Source: Lacinutrix sp. Bg11-31
GTDB taxonomy: Bacteria > Bacteroidota > Bacteroidia > Flavobacteriales > Flavobacteriaceae
Assembly: GCF_002831665.1 (NCBI RefSeq)
Contig: NZ_CP025118.1
Span: 2,604,001-2,668,000, forward strand
Direction of reading: 5' to 3'
Length of the DNA: 64,000 nt
Position numbers and translations under genes: made by a program. The notes beneath the pieces are model-generated. The model had not been told where the DNA came from, did no database searches, and saw nothing but the letters and a program-made list of their open reading frames with translations. This document shows, piece after piece, positions 1 to 8,424 of this stretch; within the stretch, counting starts at the first letter, position 1, and each line of letters begins with the position of its first letter.

Positions 1-587
1 GTTTTAGCATTACTTTCATATAACACATGTTTTAAATTATCTGAAAGCATTAAAATAAGCTCTGGTGTTTCCGATGGTTTTTCTATTGAATAAGAATAAA
101 TAGTATTCAAATTATTAAATAACACGTGCGGATTTATTTGCGATTTTAAAAACTTTAGTTCCATTTCTGCATGTTCTTTTTTCACCTGCTCCACTTCAGC
201 CTGTTTGTCGATAAAACGATACAAAACCCATACAAACGAAAAGAAAATAAGTGGCACCAAGGTTTGCCATAGGTAATCGCTGAGGCATTTCATTATAGAA
301 CAACCACACTGCGCAAATACATTACAATACAATTGTGTTGCAAAAAAGGAAATAATAGCAAATACAAACACATAAGGGATGTACCATTTTTTCTTTACGA
401 AAAAAGGTAATAACACGAAATTGTTGACATAAACGATAACTACAAGTATTGATAAATACTGTAAAAACGGATTTTCTTTCCAATAATATCTTGAGAAAAT
501 AGATAATGATACAAATACAAAAAGCATCCAAAATAGGATGTGTACCAATAGTTGAGAGCCATGTTTTTTAAAGAAGGTTTGTTTCAC
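1..587 (-). CDS. Sensor histidine kinase, LytS/YehU type (3'-truncated by window edge)
   Basis: The first 195 residues are visible; the catalytic ATPase part lies outside the window. Four hydrophobic segments (about residues 13-32, 43-63, 70-90 and 108-123) are followed by a short charged linker and the His_kinase signature SQINPHVLFNNLNTIYS, with the phospho-accepting His near residue 154. This is the family that normally pairs with a LytTR response regulator, which would sit beyond base 1. No ATG exists between the in-frame upstream stop and the membrane part, so I start at GTG (585-587). The ligand is unknown. The start codon is the least certain part. Confidence 0.85.
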   Translation of the reverse strand, partial: MKQTFFKKHGSQLLVHILFWMLFVFVSLSIFSRYYWKENPFLQYLSILVVIVYVNNFVLLPFFVKKKWYIPYVFVFAIISFFATQLYCNVFAQCGCSIMKCLSDYLWQTLVPLIFFSFVWVLYRFIDKQAEVEQVKKEHAEMELKFLKSQINPHVLFNNLNTIYSYSIEKPSETPELILMLSDNLKHVLYESNAK

Positions 588-792
588 AATTGAAAAGTAG
601 TGAGAAATGCTTTAACCATCAAAAACAAAGTACAAAAACCCATGTAAACATTGCAAACGGCATGTTTAATCTCGTTTGTTACTTTAAGTATGTTGTTTGT
701 ACAGATTTTTAGAAAACTATTGATTCTCAATTTACTTTTGATTTCATCTAAAAACAAATCAATCATGAACCATCCATATCTTAAATATAAAC

Positions 793-811
793 TTTAGCAA
801 AAAACGCTAAA
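793..811. promoter_or_regulatory. Inverted repeat between divergent kinase and thioredoxin-fold genes
   Basis: TTTAGC and GCTAAA face each other across 7 nt of mostly A. It lies in the 268-bp gap that separates the kinase start from the gene at 856, where no other gene is visible. It could be an operator or a weak RNA hairpin; nothing decides between these. Confidence 0.25.
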
Positions 812-855
812 TGGATGTAACATGTGACCATTAAAAAACAATAAAACCAATCATC

Positions 856-1758
856 ATGAAACGAACAGCTGTAATCACAGTAATCCTTAGTCTTTGTCTT
901 TCTTTTGGGTACGCTCAAACTTTAAATAATATTGTAAAAGATGAAGGTAATAAGGATATGCTTCTTGGTAAGATAGATAAAAACGGATTACAAACAGCTC
1001 CTTTTAATGAGTGGTTTAACAAAAACCACGATGATTATATTGTAAATTCAAGTTTAGTTAAAACGTTTAAAAAAGATTTGAAAAACTATACAATTAAAGC
1101 TTTTTTAGGCACTTGGTGTGGAGATAGCAAAAAAGAAGTGCCAAGGTTTTATAAGGTTTTGGAAGCTGCAAATTACCCTATGAATCAATTAGAAGTTTTT
1201 GCTTTAGACCACAGTAAAACTGCTTATAAAAAAGGCCCAAATGGAGAAGAAAAAGGATTAAACATCCACAGAGTACCAACCTTTATTTTCTATAAAGATA
1301 GTAAAGAAGTAAACCGAATTGTGGAACACCCTAAAGAAACTTTTGAGCGTGATATACAAAGTATAATAACGACAGATCGTTATAGACAAAACTATATTGC
1401 TGTGGATTACTTACATTCTTTATTAGTAGAAAAATCGATAGATTCTCTTAAAACAATTGAAACAGATTTAACCCAAAAGCTTGGCAGATTCGTAAAAAGT
1501 AGTAGCGAATTAAACACCTTTGGCTATGTACTTTTAAGAAGTAAACAAATTGAAAAAGCGTTATACGTTTTTAATTTAAATACAAAATTATATCCATACA
1601 AACATAGTGTTTACGATAGTTTAGCTGAAGCCTTTTTTATTGCAGAAAATTATTCTGAAGCTTTTAGAAATTACTACAAAGTACTAAGCATAATACCAGA
1701 TAATGAGAATGCATTGGAAATGGTGGATAAAATAAAGAAGCTTAATAGTTTGAAATAA
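856..1758 (+). CDS. Exported thioredoxin-fold protein with C-terminal TPR-like region
   Basis: A signal peptide ends at about residue 20 (FGYAQ). The thioredoxin fold follows, with the motif TWCGDSK at residues 86-92 and a cis-proline in RVPTF (Pro141). The usual CxxC is reduced to one cysteine (Cys88), so it cannot form the internal disulfide of a classical thioredoxin. Residues from about 215 to 295 are alpha-helical with TPR-like spacing (YVLLRSKQIEKALYVF and SLAEAFFIAENYSEAF). It is probably periplasmic. A single-Cys site suggests a carrier, chaperone or monothiol function, which is inference. It is monocistronic and followed by a repeat cluster. Confidence 0.75.
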   Translation: MKRTAVITVILSLCLSFGYAQTLNNIVKDEGNKDMLLGKIDKNGLQTAPFNEWFNKNHDDYIVNSSLVKTFKKDLKNYTIKAFLGTWCGDSKKEVPRFYKVLEAANYPMNQLEVFALDHSKTAYKKGPNGEEKGLNIHRVPTFIFYKDSKEVNRIVEHPKETFERDIQSIITTDRYRQNYIAVDYLHSLLVEKSIDSLKTIETDLTQKLGRFVKSSSELNTFGYVLLRSKQIEKALYVFNLNTKLYPYKHSVYDSLAEAFFIAENYSEAFRNYYKVLSIIPDNENALEMVDKIKKLNSLK

Positions 1759-1761
1759 CAA

Positions 1762-1955
1762 CTTCTCGATACAATTTTTAAAGCTACGCATTGGTATCTC
1801 AAAAATCACTCGAAGTGACAAGTGATAAATTTAGATTGAAACACGCTGTCAGTTCGAGTAATGCGACCAAAGGAGCATTGTATCGAGAACTTATCTTTAT
1901 TTAAAATGCTTCTCGATACAATTTTATCGTGCCTCAAAAATCACTCGAAGTGACA
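1762..1955. repeat. Cluster of three palindromic interspersed repeats (family 1)
   Basis: A direct copy (1762-1820, starting CTTCTCGATACAATTTT and ending CACTCGAAGTGACA), an inverted copy (1847-1891, starting TGTCAGTTCGAGT and ending TTGTATCGAGAACTT) and another direct copy (1909-1955) fill the gap between the thioredoxin-fold gene and the convergent MutS-like gene. The inverted plus direct pair can fold as one large hairpin. The same composite occurs near 20469-20550 and at 21139-21225. Confidence 0.85.
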
Positions 1956-1966
1956 AAACGAAATAC

Positions 1967-3736
1967 TTAAACAATCTCCATCTTCTTCAACAGAAAACTT
2001 GCATTCATATTCTGACAAATTCCTTTTTTAAAGGTATAATCGAAATACAACTCATCGTCAATAATCTGCGCATCGAAATAATGATTTTTAACCTCTTCTA
2101 ATTCTTTTTCAATTTCACAAAGACTTAAATCGTGAGTAGCAATTATTCCTGTAGCGTTACTTGCTACTAACTTCTCCACAAATTTTCTTGATCCAATGGC
2201 TTTATCTGTACTGTTTGTACCTTTTAGGATTTCGTCTAAAATAATAAAGTAATTATCCGTTTTAATAGCGTCTACAATGTATTTTAAACGTGTTAATTCC
2301 GAAAAGAAGTAAGAACTATCATCTGTTAAAGAATCGCTTGTACGCATGCTTGTAATTAATTTTACAGGAACATACTCACTAGATTTTGCACAAACAGGTA
2401 ATCCAACGTTTGCCATAACAATATGCAAAGAAACTGTTCTTAAAAATGTACTCTTTCCAGCCATGTTTGCTCCTGTAATAATAAAAAACTGTTCAGTTTC
2501 TATATTAAAATCATTGTCTACACGTTTCTCCTTTTTTAATAAAGGATGACCTAATTCTATTACAGTTGTTTTTTTACCAGCTTCTAAAATTTTAGAATAC
2601 ACATACTCTTTATGGTTAAAGGTATAGTTTCCTAAACTATTATAAGCATCGAAAAAGGTAACCACTTCAAACCAATCTTCCACTTTATCATGATACGTTT
2701 CAATCCATTGCTCAATAGCAAAACTGTTTTTTATATCTGTTAGAAAATAACCATTTCCAAAAATAGCAGAAATAAGATTGTTTCTATTATCTAAAGCATC
2801 CATTGCCTTGGATAAATCTGTTAAAATAGCAGAGGCTTTTTTTCCTTCCAATTGTATTCCTTTCTGTTTTTCAATAAGTAATGTTGAAGAAAATGTTTCA
2901 TTTTCGATAGCATTTAAAAGTTGAGCGTATTGCCTAAATGTATCTCTAATTTTATCTGTGTTTGCAGCTAAATCGTTTATCTTTTTTAAATACTTACCTG
3001 TTACCGCTAACCCGATTAATAACCAATATCCAAAAAACTCTATAGAAATTACTTTTGTAATACCTAAAATAAGAATCAATGCTGAAACACCAACAAACAC
3101 TATAGGCAATCGTTTTAATGTTTTAGGTAAAAACGATTTGTGTTTGTGTAGCCACGAAATAATTTGGTCTGGTTTGGTTTCTACTTTTATTAAGTTTGCA
3201 GTAGCTTGAAACCGCTGTCTCCATTCTGGCTTTGCAGACAATTCTTTTATTGCCTCTTGCCTTTGTTCTATATTTAAAATATTGTTAGCCTTAAGTGCAT
3301 TTGATAATGCTAAAGCACCAATTTTAGTTGCTGTTCTGTTTATAAATTGAAAGAAAGAACCACGACCAAATAAATCGATATCTAAAGCATAATTATGAAG
3401 CGGATCTTGGAATTCTAAGCCTTCACTTCTATCGAAAAAGTCGCCTGAACCAATTTTTAATTCTTCTGCATTTATAGCAAGTAATGCTTTTTTTAAAGCA
3501 TATTCTGATTTTAAAACGGTATGTTTTGATAACAAAAATAGAAACACAAATACACCAACTAAGCCACAACCTAATGCTATTTGCCAATTGCTAAATGTAA
3601 AATAAACAACTACAATTGTAGCCATAAAAGCTAATAGTCTTCCAGTACTTAAAGCTGTAAGTTGCTTGTGTAATTTTGAAACCTCTGTTTTATAAGTTTC
3701 GAGTTGTTGTTGATAATATTGAGTTGAATCTTGCAT
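1967..3736 (-). CDS. Membrane-anchored MutS-like ATPase
   Basis: The C-terminal part is a MutS-family ATPase: Walker A TGANMAGKST at residues 421-430, Walker B FIILDEILKGTNST near 497-510 and the ATHDL switch at 533-537. The N-terminal part replaces the mismatch-binding domains with two membrane segments (about 33-50 and 54-71), and a second hydrophobic pair occurs near 212-249. It is therefore not a mismatch-repair MutS but one of the membrane MutS-related proteins seen in Bacteroidota, whose substrate I do not know. It starts 4 nt after the M28 peptidase gene, so the two are surely cotranscribed. The 589-residue length is far below the roughly 850 of true MutS. Confidence 0.85.
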   Translation of the reverse strand: MQDSTQYYQQQLETYKTEVSKLHKQLTALSTGRLLAFMATIVVVYFTFSNWQIALGCGLVGVFVFLFLLSKHTVLKSEYALKKALLAINAEELKIGSGDFFDRSEGLEFQDPLHNYALDIDLFGRGSFFQFINRTATKIGALALSNALKANNILNIEQRQEAIKELSAKPEWRQRFQATANLIKVETKPDQIISWLHKHKSFLPKTLKRLPIVFVGVSALILILGITKVISIEFFGYWLLIGLAVTGKYLKKINDLAANTDKIRDTFRQYAQLLNAIENETFSSTLLIEKQKGIQLEGKKASAILTDLSKAMDALDNRNNLISAIFGNGYFLTDIKNSFAIEQWIETYHDKVEDWFEVVTFFDAYNSLGNYTFNHKEYVYSKILEAGKKTTVIELGHPLLKKEKRVDNDFNIETEQFFIITGANMAGKSTFLRTVSLHIVMANVGLPVCAKSSEYVPVKLITSMRTSDSLTDDSSYFFSELTRLKYIVDAIKTDNYFIILDEILKGTNSTDKAIGSRKFVEKLVASNATGIIATHDLSLCEIEKELEEVKNHYFDAQIIDDELYFDYTFKKGICQNMNASFLLKKMEIV

Positions 3737-3740
3737 TGTT

Positions 3741-4676
3741 TTATAATTCTAAAGCATCAAATTTTGTAAAAATTTGAATAATTGTTTCTACTGCGTCTTG
3801 GTAAAATTGATTGTCAATTTTCTCAAAATCATCAGTTGGTTTGTGGTAATCTTCATGATCTGCTACTCCAAAATAGATAAAAGGAATATCTGCTTTATGG
3901 AACACTGCATGATCGCTAGAATTTGTCCAATTATCTCCATCACCCAATCCTTCGTGACCAATTAGTAAATCTACTTTACCTAAATCCTTAAAGTTTTCTA
4001 TTGTTGGTTTTAAATGAGGATAATATCTCGATCCCACTGCGAAGAGTTCGTTTCTATCGCTTCGGCTAATCATATCCATATTTAAGTTCAAAACAATGTT
4101 TTTTTGCTGAATAGTATTGTCTTTTACAAAATGATATGCGCCTTTAAGGCCTAGTTCTTCACCATCAAAAGCGGCTAAAATTACGTTATGCTTTGGTAGA
4201 TTGCTTTTAAAATATTCTGCAAAAGCAAACAAAGCACTAATACCCGAAGCATCGTCGTCTGCTCCATTATATATCTTACCACCCTTAATACCTTCATGAT
4301 CGTAATGTGCAGATAATACTATGTATTTTCTATTTTTTTCTGTTCCTTTAACTAATCCTAAAATATTTTCAGCTTGATAATTTCCGAAAGTAAAAGGTTG
4401 TCCATAACCAAAACTTAAAGGCTTTACTTCTAATTCTAAAAAACGTTTTTCTATATATTCTTTTGCTTTTTTTGCGCCTTCTGTCCCTGTTCTTCTTCCT
4501 TCAAAAGCATCAGATGATAAGGTTTTAATATTTTTTAGCAACGCTTCAGTTGAATACGAATAATTTGTAATTGGAGTTGTATTCTCAACTTTTTTTAGCG
4601 CTTCAGCAGTTTGTGTTTTACAACTTATAAGAGAGATGCTTAATGCTAAAATATATAGTGGGTATGCTGTTTTCAT
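3741..4676 (-). CDS. Zinc aminopeptidase lipoprotein, peptidase family M28
   Basis: A lipoprotein signal with lipobox SLISC (Cys19) precedes an M28 catalytic domain. Expected metal ligands and catalytic residues are present in order: SAHYDHEG (His124), NGADDDASG (Asp near 140), FDGEELGLKGA (Glu173/Glu174), LNMDM (Asp201) and EDYHKPTDD (His278). It should act as a surface or periplasmic aminopeptidase on peptides. The gene precedes the MutS-like ATPase in one operon; whether the two proteins cooperate is unknown. Confidence 0.9.
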   Translation of the reverse strand: MKTAYPLYILALSISLISCKTQTAEALKKVENTTPITNYSYSTEALLKNIKTLSSDAFEGRRTGTEGAKKAKEYIEKRFLELEVKPLSFGYGQPFTFGNYQAENILGLVKGTEKNRKYIVLSAHYDHEGIKGGKIYNGADDDASGISALFAFAEYFKSNLPKHNVILAAFDGEELGLKGAYHFVKDNTIQQKNIVLNLNMDMISRSDRNELFAVGSRYYPHLKPTIENFKDLGKVDLLIGHEGLGDGDNWTNSSDHAVFHKADIPFIYFGVADHEDYHKPTDDFEKIDNQFYQDAVETIIQIFTKFDALEL

Positions 4677-4703
4677 TTAAAATAAAATTATAGGTAAAGC
4701 TAA

Positions 4704-4733
4704 TAAAAAAACCCAAGCGATAGGCTTGGGTTT
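4704..4733 (-). terminator. Rho-independent terminator of sdhCAB
   Basis: On the minus strand AAACCCAAGC pairs with GCTTGGGTTT across a 5-nt loop and is followed by a run of seven T. It sits about 50 nt past the sdhB stop. Confidence 0.85.
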
Positions 4734-4784
4734 ATATTTATTTAGGACTCTTCGCTAATGCTCTGAGTGACATTTCTGTTCTTA

Positions 4785-5537
4785 TTATCCTTTTAAGCTA
4801 GCTGCTAAATACTCACGATTCATACGTGCTATATTCTCTAAAGAAATTCCTTTAGGGCATTCAACTTCACAAGCTCCAGTGTTAGTACAGTTACCAAAAC
4901 CTTCGTCGTCCATTTGCTTAACCATGTTTAAAACTCTATCTGTAGCTTCTATTTTACCTTGTGGTAATAGTGCAAATTGAGAGACTTTAGCACCAACAAA
5001 TAACATTGCTGATGAGTTTTTACAAGATGCTACACATGCACCACAACCAATACAAGTTGCTGCTGAAAAAGCATCATCTGCATCTTCTTTATTTATTGGA
5101 GTTGCGTTTGCATCGATAGTATTACCAGATGTATTTACAGATATAAATCCTCCTGCATGTTGAATACGATCAAACGAGCTTCGATCTACAATTAAATCTT
5201 TTACTACAGGAAATGCTGTTGCTCTAAATGGCTCGATAGTAATTGTATCTCCATCTTTAAACATACGCATGTGTAACTGACATGTAGTTACACCACGATC
5301 TGGTCCATGAGCTTCTCCATTAATATATAAAGAACACATTCCGCAAATTCCTTCACGACAATCGTGATCGAAAGCTACTGGCTCTTCATCTTTATTAATT
5401 AGTTGTTCGTTTAAAACATCTAACATTTCAAGAAAAGACATATCTGGAGAAATATCGCTGACTTTATAATCAACCATACTTCCTTTATCACTAGCGTTTT
5501 TTTGACGCCAAATTTTTAACGTTAAATTCATATCCAT
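4785..5537 (-). CDS. sdhB: Succinate dehydrogenase iron-sulfur subunit
   Basis: It carries the electron-transfer clusters between SdhA and the membrane subunit. The plant-type [2Fe-2S] ligands are Cys60, Cys65, Cys68 and Cys86 ([10 protein letters not shown] then TTCQLH). The ferredoxin-type part has [11 protein letters not shown] (162-172) and a second group, [15 protein letters not shown] (217-227), for the [4Fe-4S] and [3Fe-4S] clusters. At 250 residues it matches the Bacteroidota form. It lies 8 nt after sdhA in a sdhC-sdhA-sdhB operon closed by the terminator at 4704-4733. The start could be the Met at position 3. Confidence 0.97.
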   Translation of the reverse strand: MDMNLTLKIWRQKNASDKGSMVDYKVSDISPDMSFLEMLDVLNEQLINKDEEPVAFDHDCREGICGMCSLYINGEAHGPDRGVTTCQLHMRMFKDGDTITIEPFRATAFPVVKDLIVDRSSFDRIQHAGGFISVNTSGNTIDANATPINKEDADDAFSAATCIGCGACVASCKNSSAMLFVGAKVSQFALLPQGKIEATDRVLNMVKQMDDEGFGNCTNTGACEVECPKGISLENIARMNREYLAASLKG

Positions 5538-5545
5538 AGCTTTCC

Positions 5546-7558
5546 TTATTTGTATGATCTTTGTTTTAATTCTATATCCTTGAACTCTAATTCTTCTTTG
5601 TGTAACACCGCGTCGCTAGGTTCTCCTTTATATTCCCAAGCAGAAACATATGCAAAATCTTCATCGTTACGTTTTGCTTCACCTTTTTGCTCACCATCTA
5701 ACTCTACTGCATCCTCTCTAAAGTGTCCTCCACAAGATTCTTCTCTATTTAAAGCATCTTTAGCGAATAATTCTCCTAATTCTAAGAAATCTGCAACACG
5801 ACCAGCTTTTGCTAATTCTTCGTTGTATTCTTCGTTAGTTCCGGGTACTTTTACTTCTTTCCAGAATTGCTCTCTTAACGCTTTAATTTCAGCAATAGCT
5901 TCCGTTAAACCTTTTACATTTCTAGACATCCCTACTTTGTTCCACATGATTTTTCCTAATTTCTTATGGAAATAATCTACAGAGTGAGATCCTTTATTCG
6001 TTACAAAGAATTCTAATTGTTTTCTAACATCGTTTTCAGCTTCTTCAAATTCTTTAGAATCTGTAGAAATTGGTCCTGTTCTAATATCATCAGATAAATA
6101 ATCACCAATTGTATATGGTAACACAAAATATCCATCTGCTAAACCTTGCATTAAAGCTGAAGCACCAAGTCTGTTTGCACCATGATCAGAGAAATTAGCT
6201 TCTCCAATACAGTATAAACCAGGAACAGTTGTCATTAAGTTATAATCTACCCAAACACCACCCATTGTGTAATGTACTGCTGGATAAATCATCATTGGTG
6301 TGTTGTATGGATCTTGATCTACGATCTTCTCATACATTTGGAATAAGTTTCCATATTTATTTTTGATTACTTCTTGCCCTAATTTTTTAACAAGAGCAGC
6401 ATCATTTTCGTCTAATCCTTTAACGTGAGCAGTTTCTTTACCGTAACGTTGAATTGCCGAAGCAAAATCTAAGAATACAGCTTCTCCTGTTGCATTAACT
6501 CCAAAACCAGCATCACAACGTTCTTTTGCTGCACGAGAGGCAACATCACGAGGTACTAAGTTTCCGAATGCAGGATAGCGACGCTCTAGGTAGTAATCTC
6601 TATCGTCTTCAGCTAGTTCTCTAGGCTTTAATGCACCAGATTTAATAGCCTCAACATCTTTCATGTGTTTTGGTACCCAAATACGTCCATCATTTCTTAA
6701 AGACTCAGACATCAATGTTAATTTAGACTGATGATCTCCAGAAACAGGAATACATGTTGGGTGAATTTGTGTGTAACAAGGGTTTGCAAAATAAGCACCT
6801 TTTTTATGCGCTTTCCAACCTGCTGTTACATTACTTCCCATCGCGTTTGTTGATAAGAAGAATACGTTACCATAACCACCAGTTCCAAGAACTACAGCGT
6901 GAGCTGAGTGACGTTCTACTTCTCCAGTAATTAAGTTACGTGTTATAATTCCACGAGCTTTTCCATCAACCTTAACAACGTCTAACATTTCGTGACGGTT
7001 GTACATTTTGATTTTACCACGACCGATTTGACGATTCATAGCAGAATAAGCTCCTAATAATAATTGTTGTCCTGTTTGTCCAGCTGCGTAAAAAGTACGT
7101 GATACTAATACTCCACCAAACGAACGGTTATCTAATAATCCACCATATTCACGTGCAAAAGGAACACCTTGAGCAACACATTGGTCAATTATATTTGCAG
7201 ACACCTCAGCTAAACGGTATACGTTAGCTTCACGAGAACGGTAATCTCCACCTTTTACAGTATCATAAAATAATCTGTAAGTAGAATCACCATCTCCTTG
7301 GTAATTTTTTGCTGCGTTTATTCCTCCTTGCGCTGCAATAGAGTGTGCACGTCTTGGAGAATCTTGAAAGCAAAATGCTTTTACGTTATATCCAAGCTCT
7401 GCTAAAGTAGCAGCAGCCGATCCACCAGCTAATCCTGTTCCAACAATAATAACATCTATGTTACGTTTGTTAGCAGGATTTACTAAATCGATATGATTTT
7501 TATAATCTGTCCATTTATCTTTAATTGGACCTTGAGGTATTTTAGAATCTAAAGCCAT
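5546..7558 (-). CDS. sdhA: Succinate dehydrogenase flavoprotein subunit
   Basis: It oxidises succinate to fumarate at a covalently bound FAD. The dinucleotide-binding motif [13 protein letters not shown] lies at about residues 36-48, the FAD-attachment motif HSIAAQGG follows, and the active-site Arg is in the [10 protein letters not shown] segment. The 670 residues fit the Bacteroidota/epsilon-type SdhA, which has a long helical C-terminal part. It is second gene of the sdh operon, 15 nt after sdhC. Confidence 0.97.
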   Translation of the reverse strand: MALDSKIPQGPIKDKWTDYKNHIDLVNPANKRNIDVIIVGTGLAGGSAAATLAELGYNVKAFCFQDSPRRAHSIAAQGGINAAKNYQGDGDSTYRLFYDTVKGGDYRSREANVYRLAEVSANIIDQCVAQGVPFAREYGGLLDNRSFGGVLVSRTFYAAGQTGQQLLLGAYSAMNRQIGRGKIKMYNRHEMLDVVKVDGKARGIITRNLITGEVERHSAHAVVLGTGGYGNVFFLSTNAMGSNVTAGWKAHKKGAYFANPCYTQIHPTCIPVSGDHQSKLTLMSESLRNDGRIWVPKHMKDVEAIKSGALKPRELAEDDRDYYLERRYPAFGNLVPRDVASRAAKERCDAGFGVNATGEAVFLDFASAIQRYGKETAHVKGLDENDAALVKKLGQEVIKNKYGNLFQMYEKIVDQDPYNTPMMIYPAVHYTMGGVWVDYNLMTTVPGLYCIGEANFSDHGANRLGASALMQGLADGYFVLPYTIGDYLSDDIRTGPISTDSKEFEEAENDVRKQLEFFVTNKGSHSVDYFHKKLGKIMWNKVGMSRNVKGLTEAIAEIKALREQFWKEVKVPGTNEEYNEELAKAGRVADFLELGELFAKDALNREESCGGHFREDAVELDGEQKGEAKRNDEDFAYVSAWEYKGEPSDAVLHKEELEFKDIELKQRSYK

Positions 7559-7573
7559 AAATCTCTCTGTATA

Positions 7574-8260
7574 TTAATGATTAAAATGATGAAATAATGC
7601 AATGAAGATAAATCCTAATGGAATACCAATTGCATAGATTTTACTAAATCTCTTTAATCCTTTTGTGTATTTATTATTTGCTCCAACTGATTGGAATGCT
7701 GAATCAAAACCATGTAATAAGTGTAATGCTAAGAATACAAATGCAATTACATAAAGTACAACTCTCCAGATATCTACAAATTTATGTTGCAGCTCTTCGA
7801 AGTATCTAAAACCACTTTCTGCATTATTTGGATCGATAAGACCAGACATATCACCAACAATAAATTTGGTGTTTAATTCTGGAAACCAAAAATCGTAAAA
7901 ATGAAGACCAACGAACGCTAAAATTGCTAGTCCACTCCAAATCATGTTTCTGCTCATCCATGAAGAATTTGCTCCTCCATTGTTTTTAGCATAACTAATT
8001 TGTCTTGCTTTGTTGTTTTTAATTTCTAAAACAAATCCCATTACAAAATGAAAAACAACTCCAAAAATTAAAACCGGTTGTAATGCATATTGTACTAACG
8101 GAAACGTTCCCATAAAGTGAGAGACATCGTTAAAAGTATCTGGACTAAATACCGAAAGTATGTTTATTGAAAAATGTTGAAGTAAAAAAAACATTAGAAA
8201 GAGTGCCGAAAGTGCCATGGCAAACTTCCTTCCTATTGAAGAATTTAAAATTCCGCTCAT
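7574..8260 (-). CDS. sdhC: Succinate dehydrogenase cytochrome b subunit
   Basis: This is a 228-residue membrane anchor with five hydrophobic helices and membrane-embedded histidines (LQHFSIN, FHFVMG, LHFYDFW, LHLLHGF) suited to two hemes b. It passes electrons to menaquinone. It belongs to the single-anchor type (Bacillus-like), so no sdhD is expected. It is the first gene of sdhCAB, behind the promoter at 8290-8320. Confidence 0.95.
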   Translation of the reverse strand: MSGILNSSIGRKFAMALSALFLMFFLLQHFSINILSVFSPDTFNDVSHFMGTFPLVQYALQPVLIFGVVFHFVMGFVLEIKNNKARQISYAKNNGGANSSWMSRNMIWSGLAILAFVGLHFYDFWFPELNTKFIVGDMSGLIDPNNAESGFRYFEELQHKFVDIWRVVLYVIAFVFLALHLLHGFDSAFQSVGANNKYTKGLKRFSKIYAIGIPLGFIFIALFHHFNH

Positions 8261-8289
8261 TATTTTATGAAGTTAAATTATAATATACA

Positions 8290-8320
8290 CAAATATAGTG
8301 AGCCATGCTTAGCCAAACAA
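8290..8320 (-). promoter_or_regulatory. sdhCAB promoter
   Basis: On the minus strand TATATTTG (8290-8297) matches the Bacteroidota -7 consensus TAnnTTTG. TTG triplets stand 16 and 20 nt upstream (8314-8316 and 8318-8320). The -7 box ends 29 nt before the sdhC start. Confidence 0.6.
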
Positions 8321-8424
8321 GTTTTACTAGTTTTTTAAAATTTATTTAGAATGAGTTTACTTAGCTTGTGGCTAATAGAAAACTAGCCTAAAAAGTTTTT
8401 TTATTATGTTCTGTTTTACCCAAA

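Noticed and set aside
322..531. A 69-codon minus-strand frame inside the kinase gene
   Set aside because: It lies in another frame of a clear transmembrane and His_kinase reading frame, so it is a shadow.
584..766. A 60-codon minus-strand frame just upstream of the sensor kinase
   Set aside because: Its end overlaps the kinase GTG start, its composition is that of AT-rich spacer, and no promoter or conserved motif supports it.
1762..1955. A CRISPR-like array from the repeated units
   Set aside because: Copies alternate in orientation, differ in sequence and lack regular spacers; no cas genes are near.
5550..5975. A 141-codon frame antisense to sdhA
   Set aside because: Serine-rich mirror of a highly conserved gene; no independent signal.
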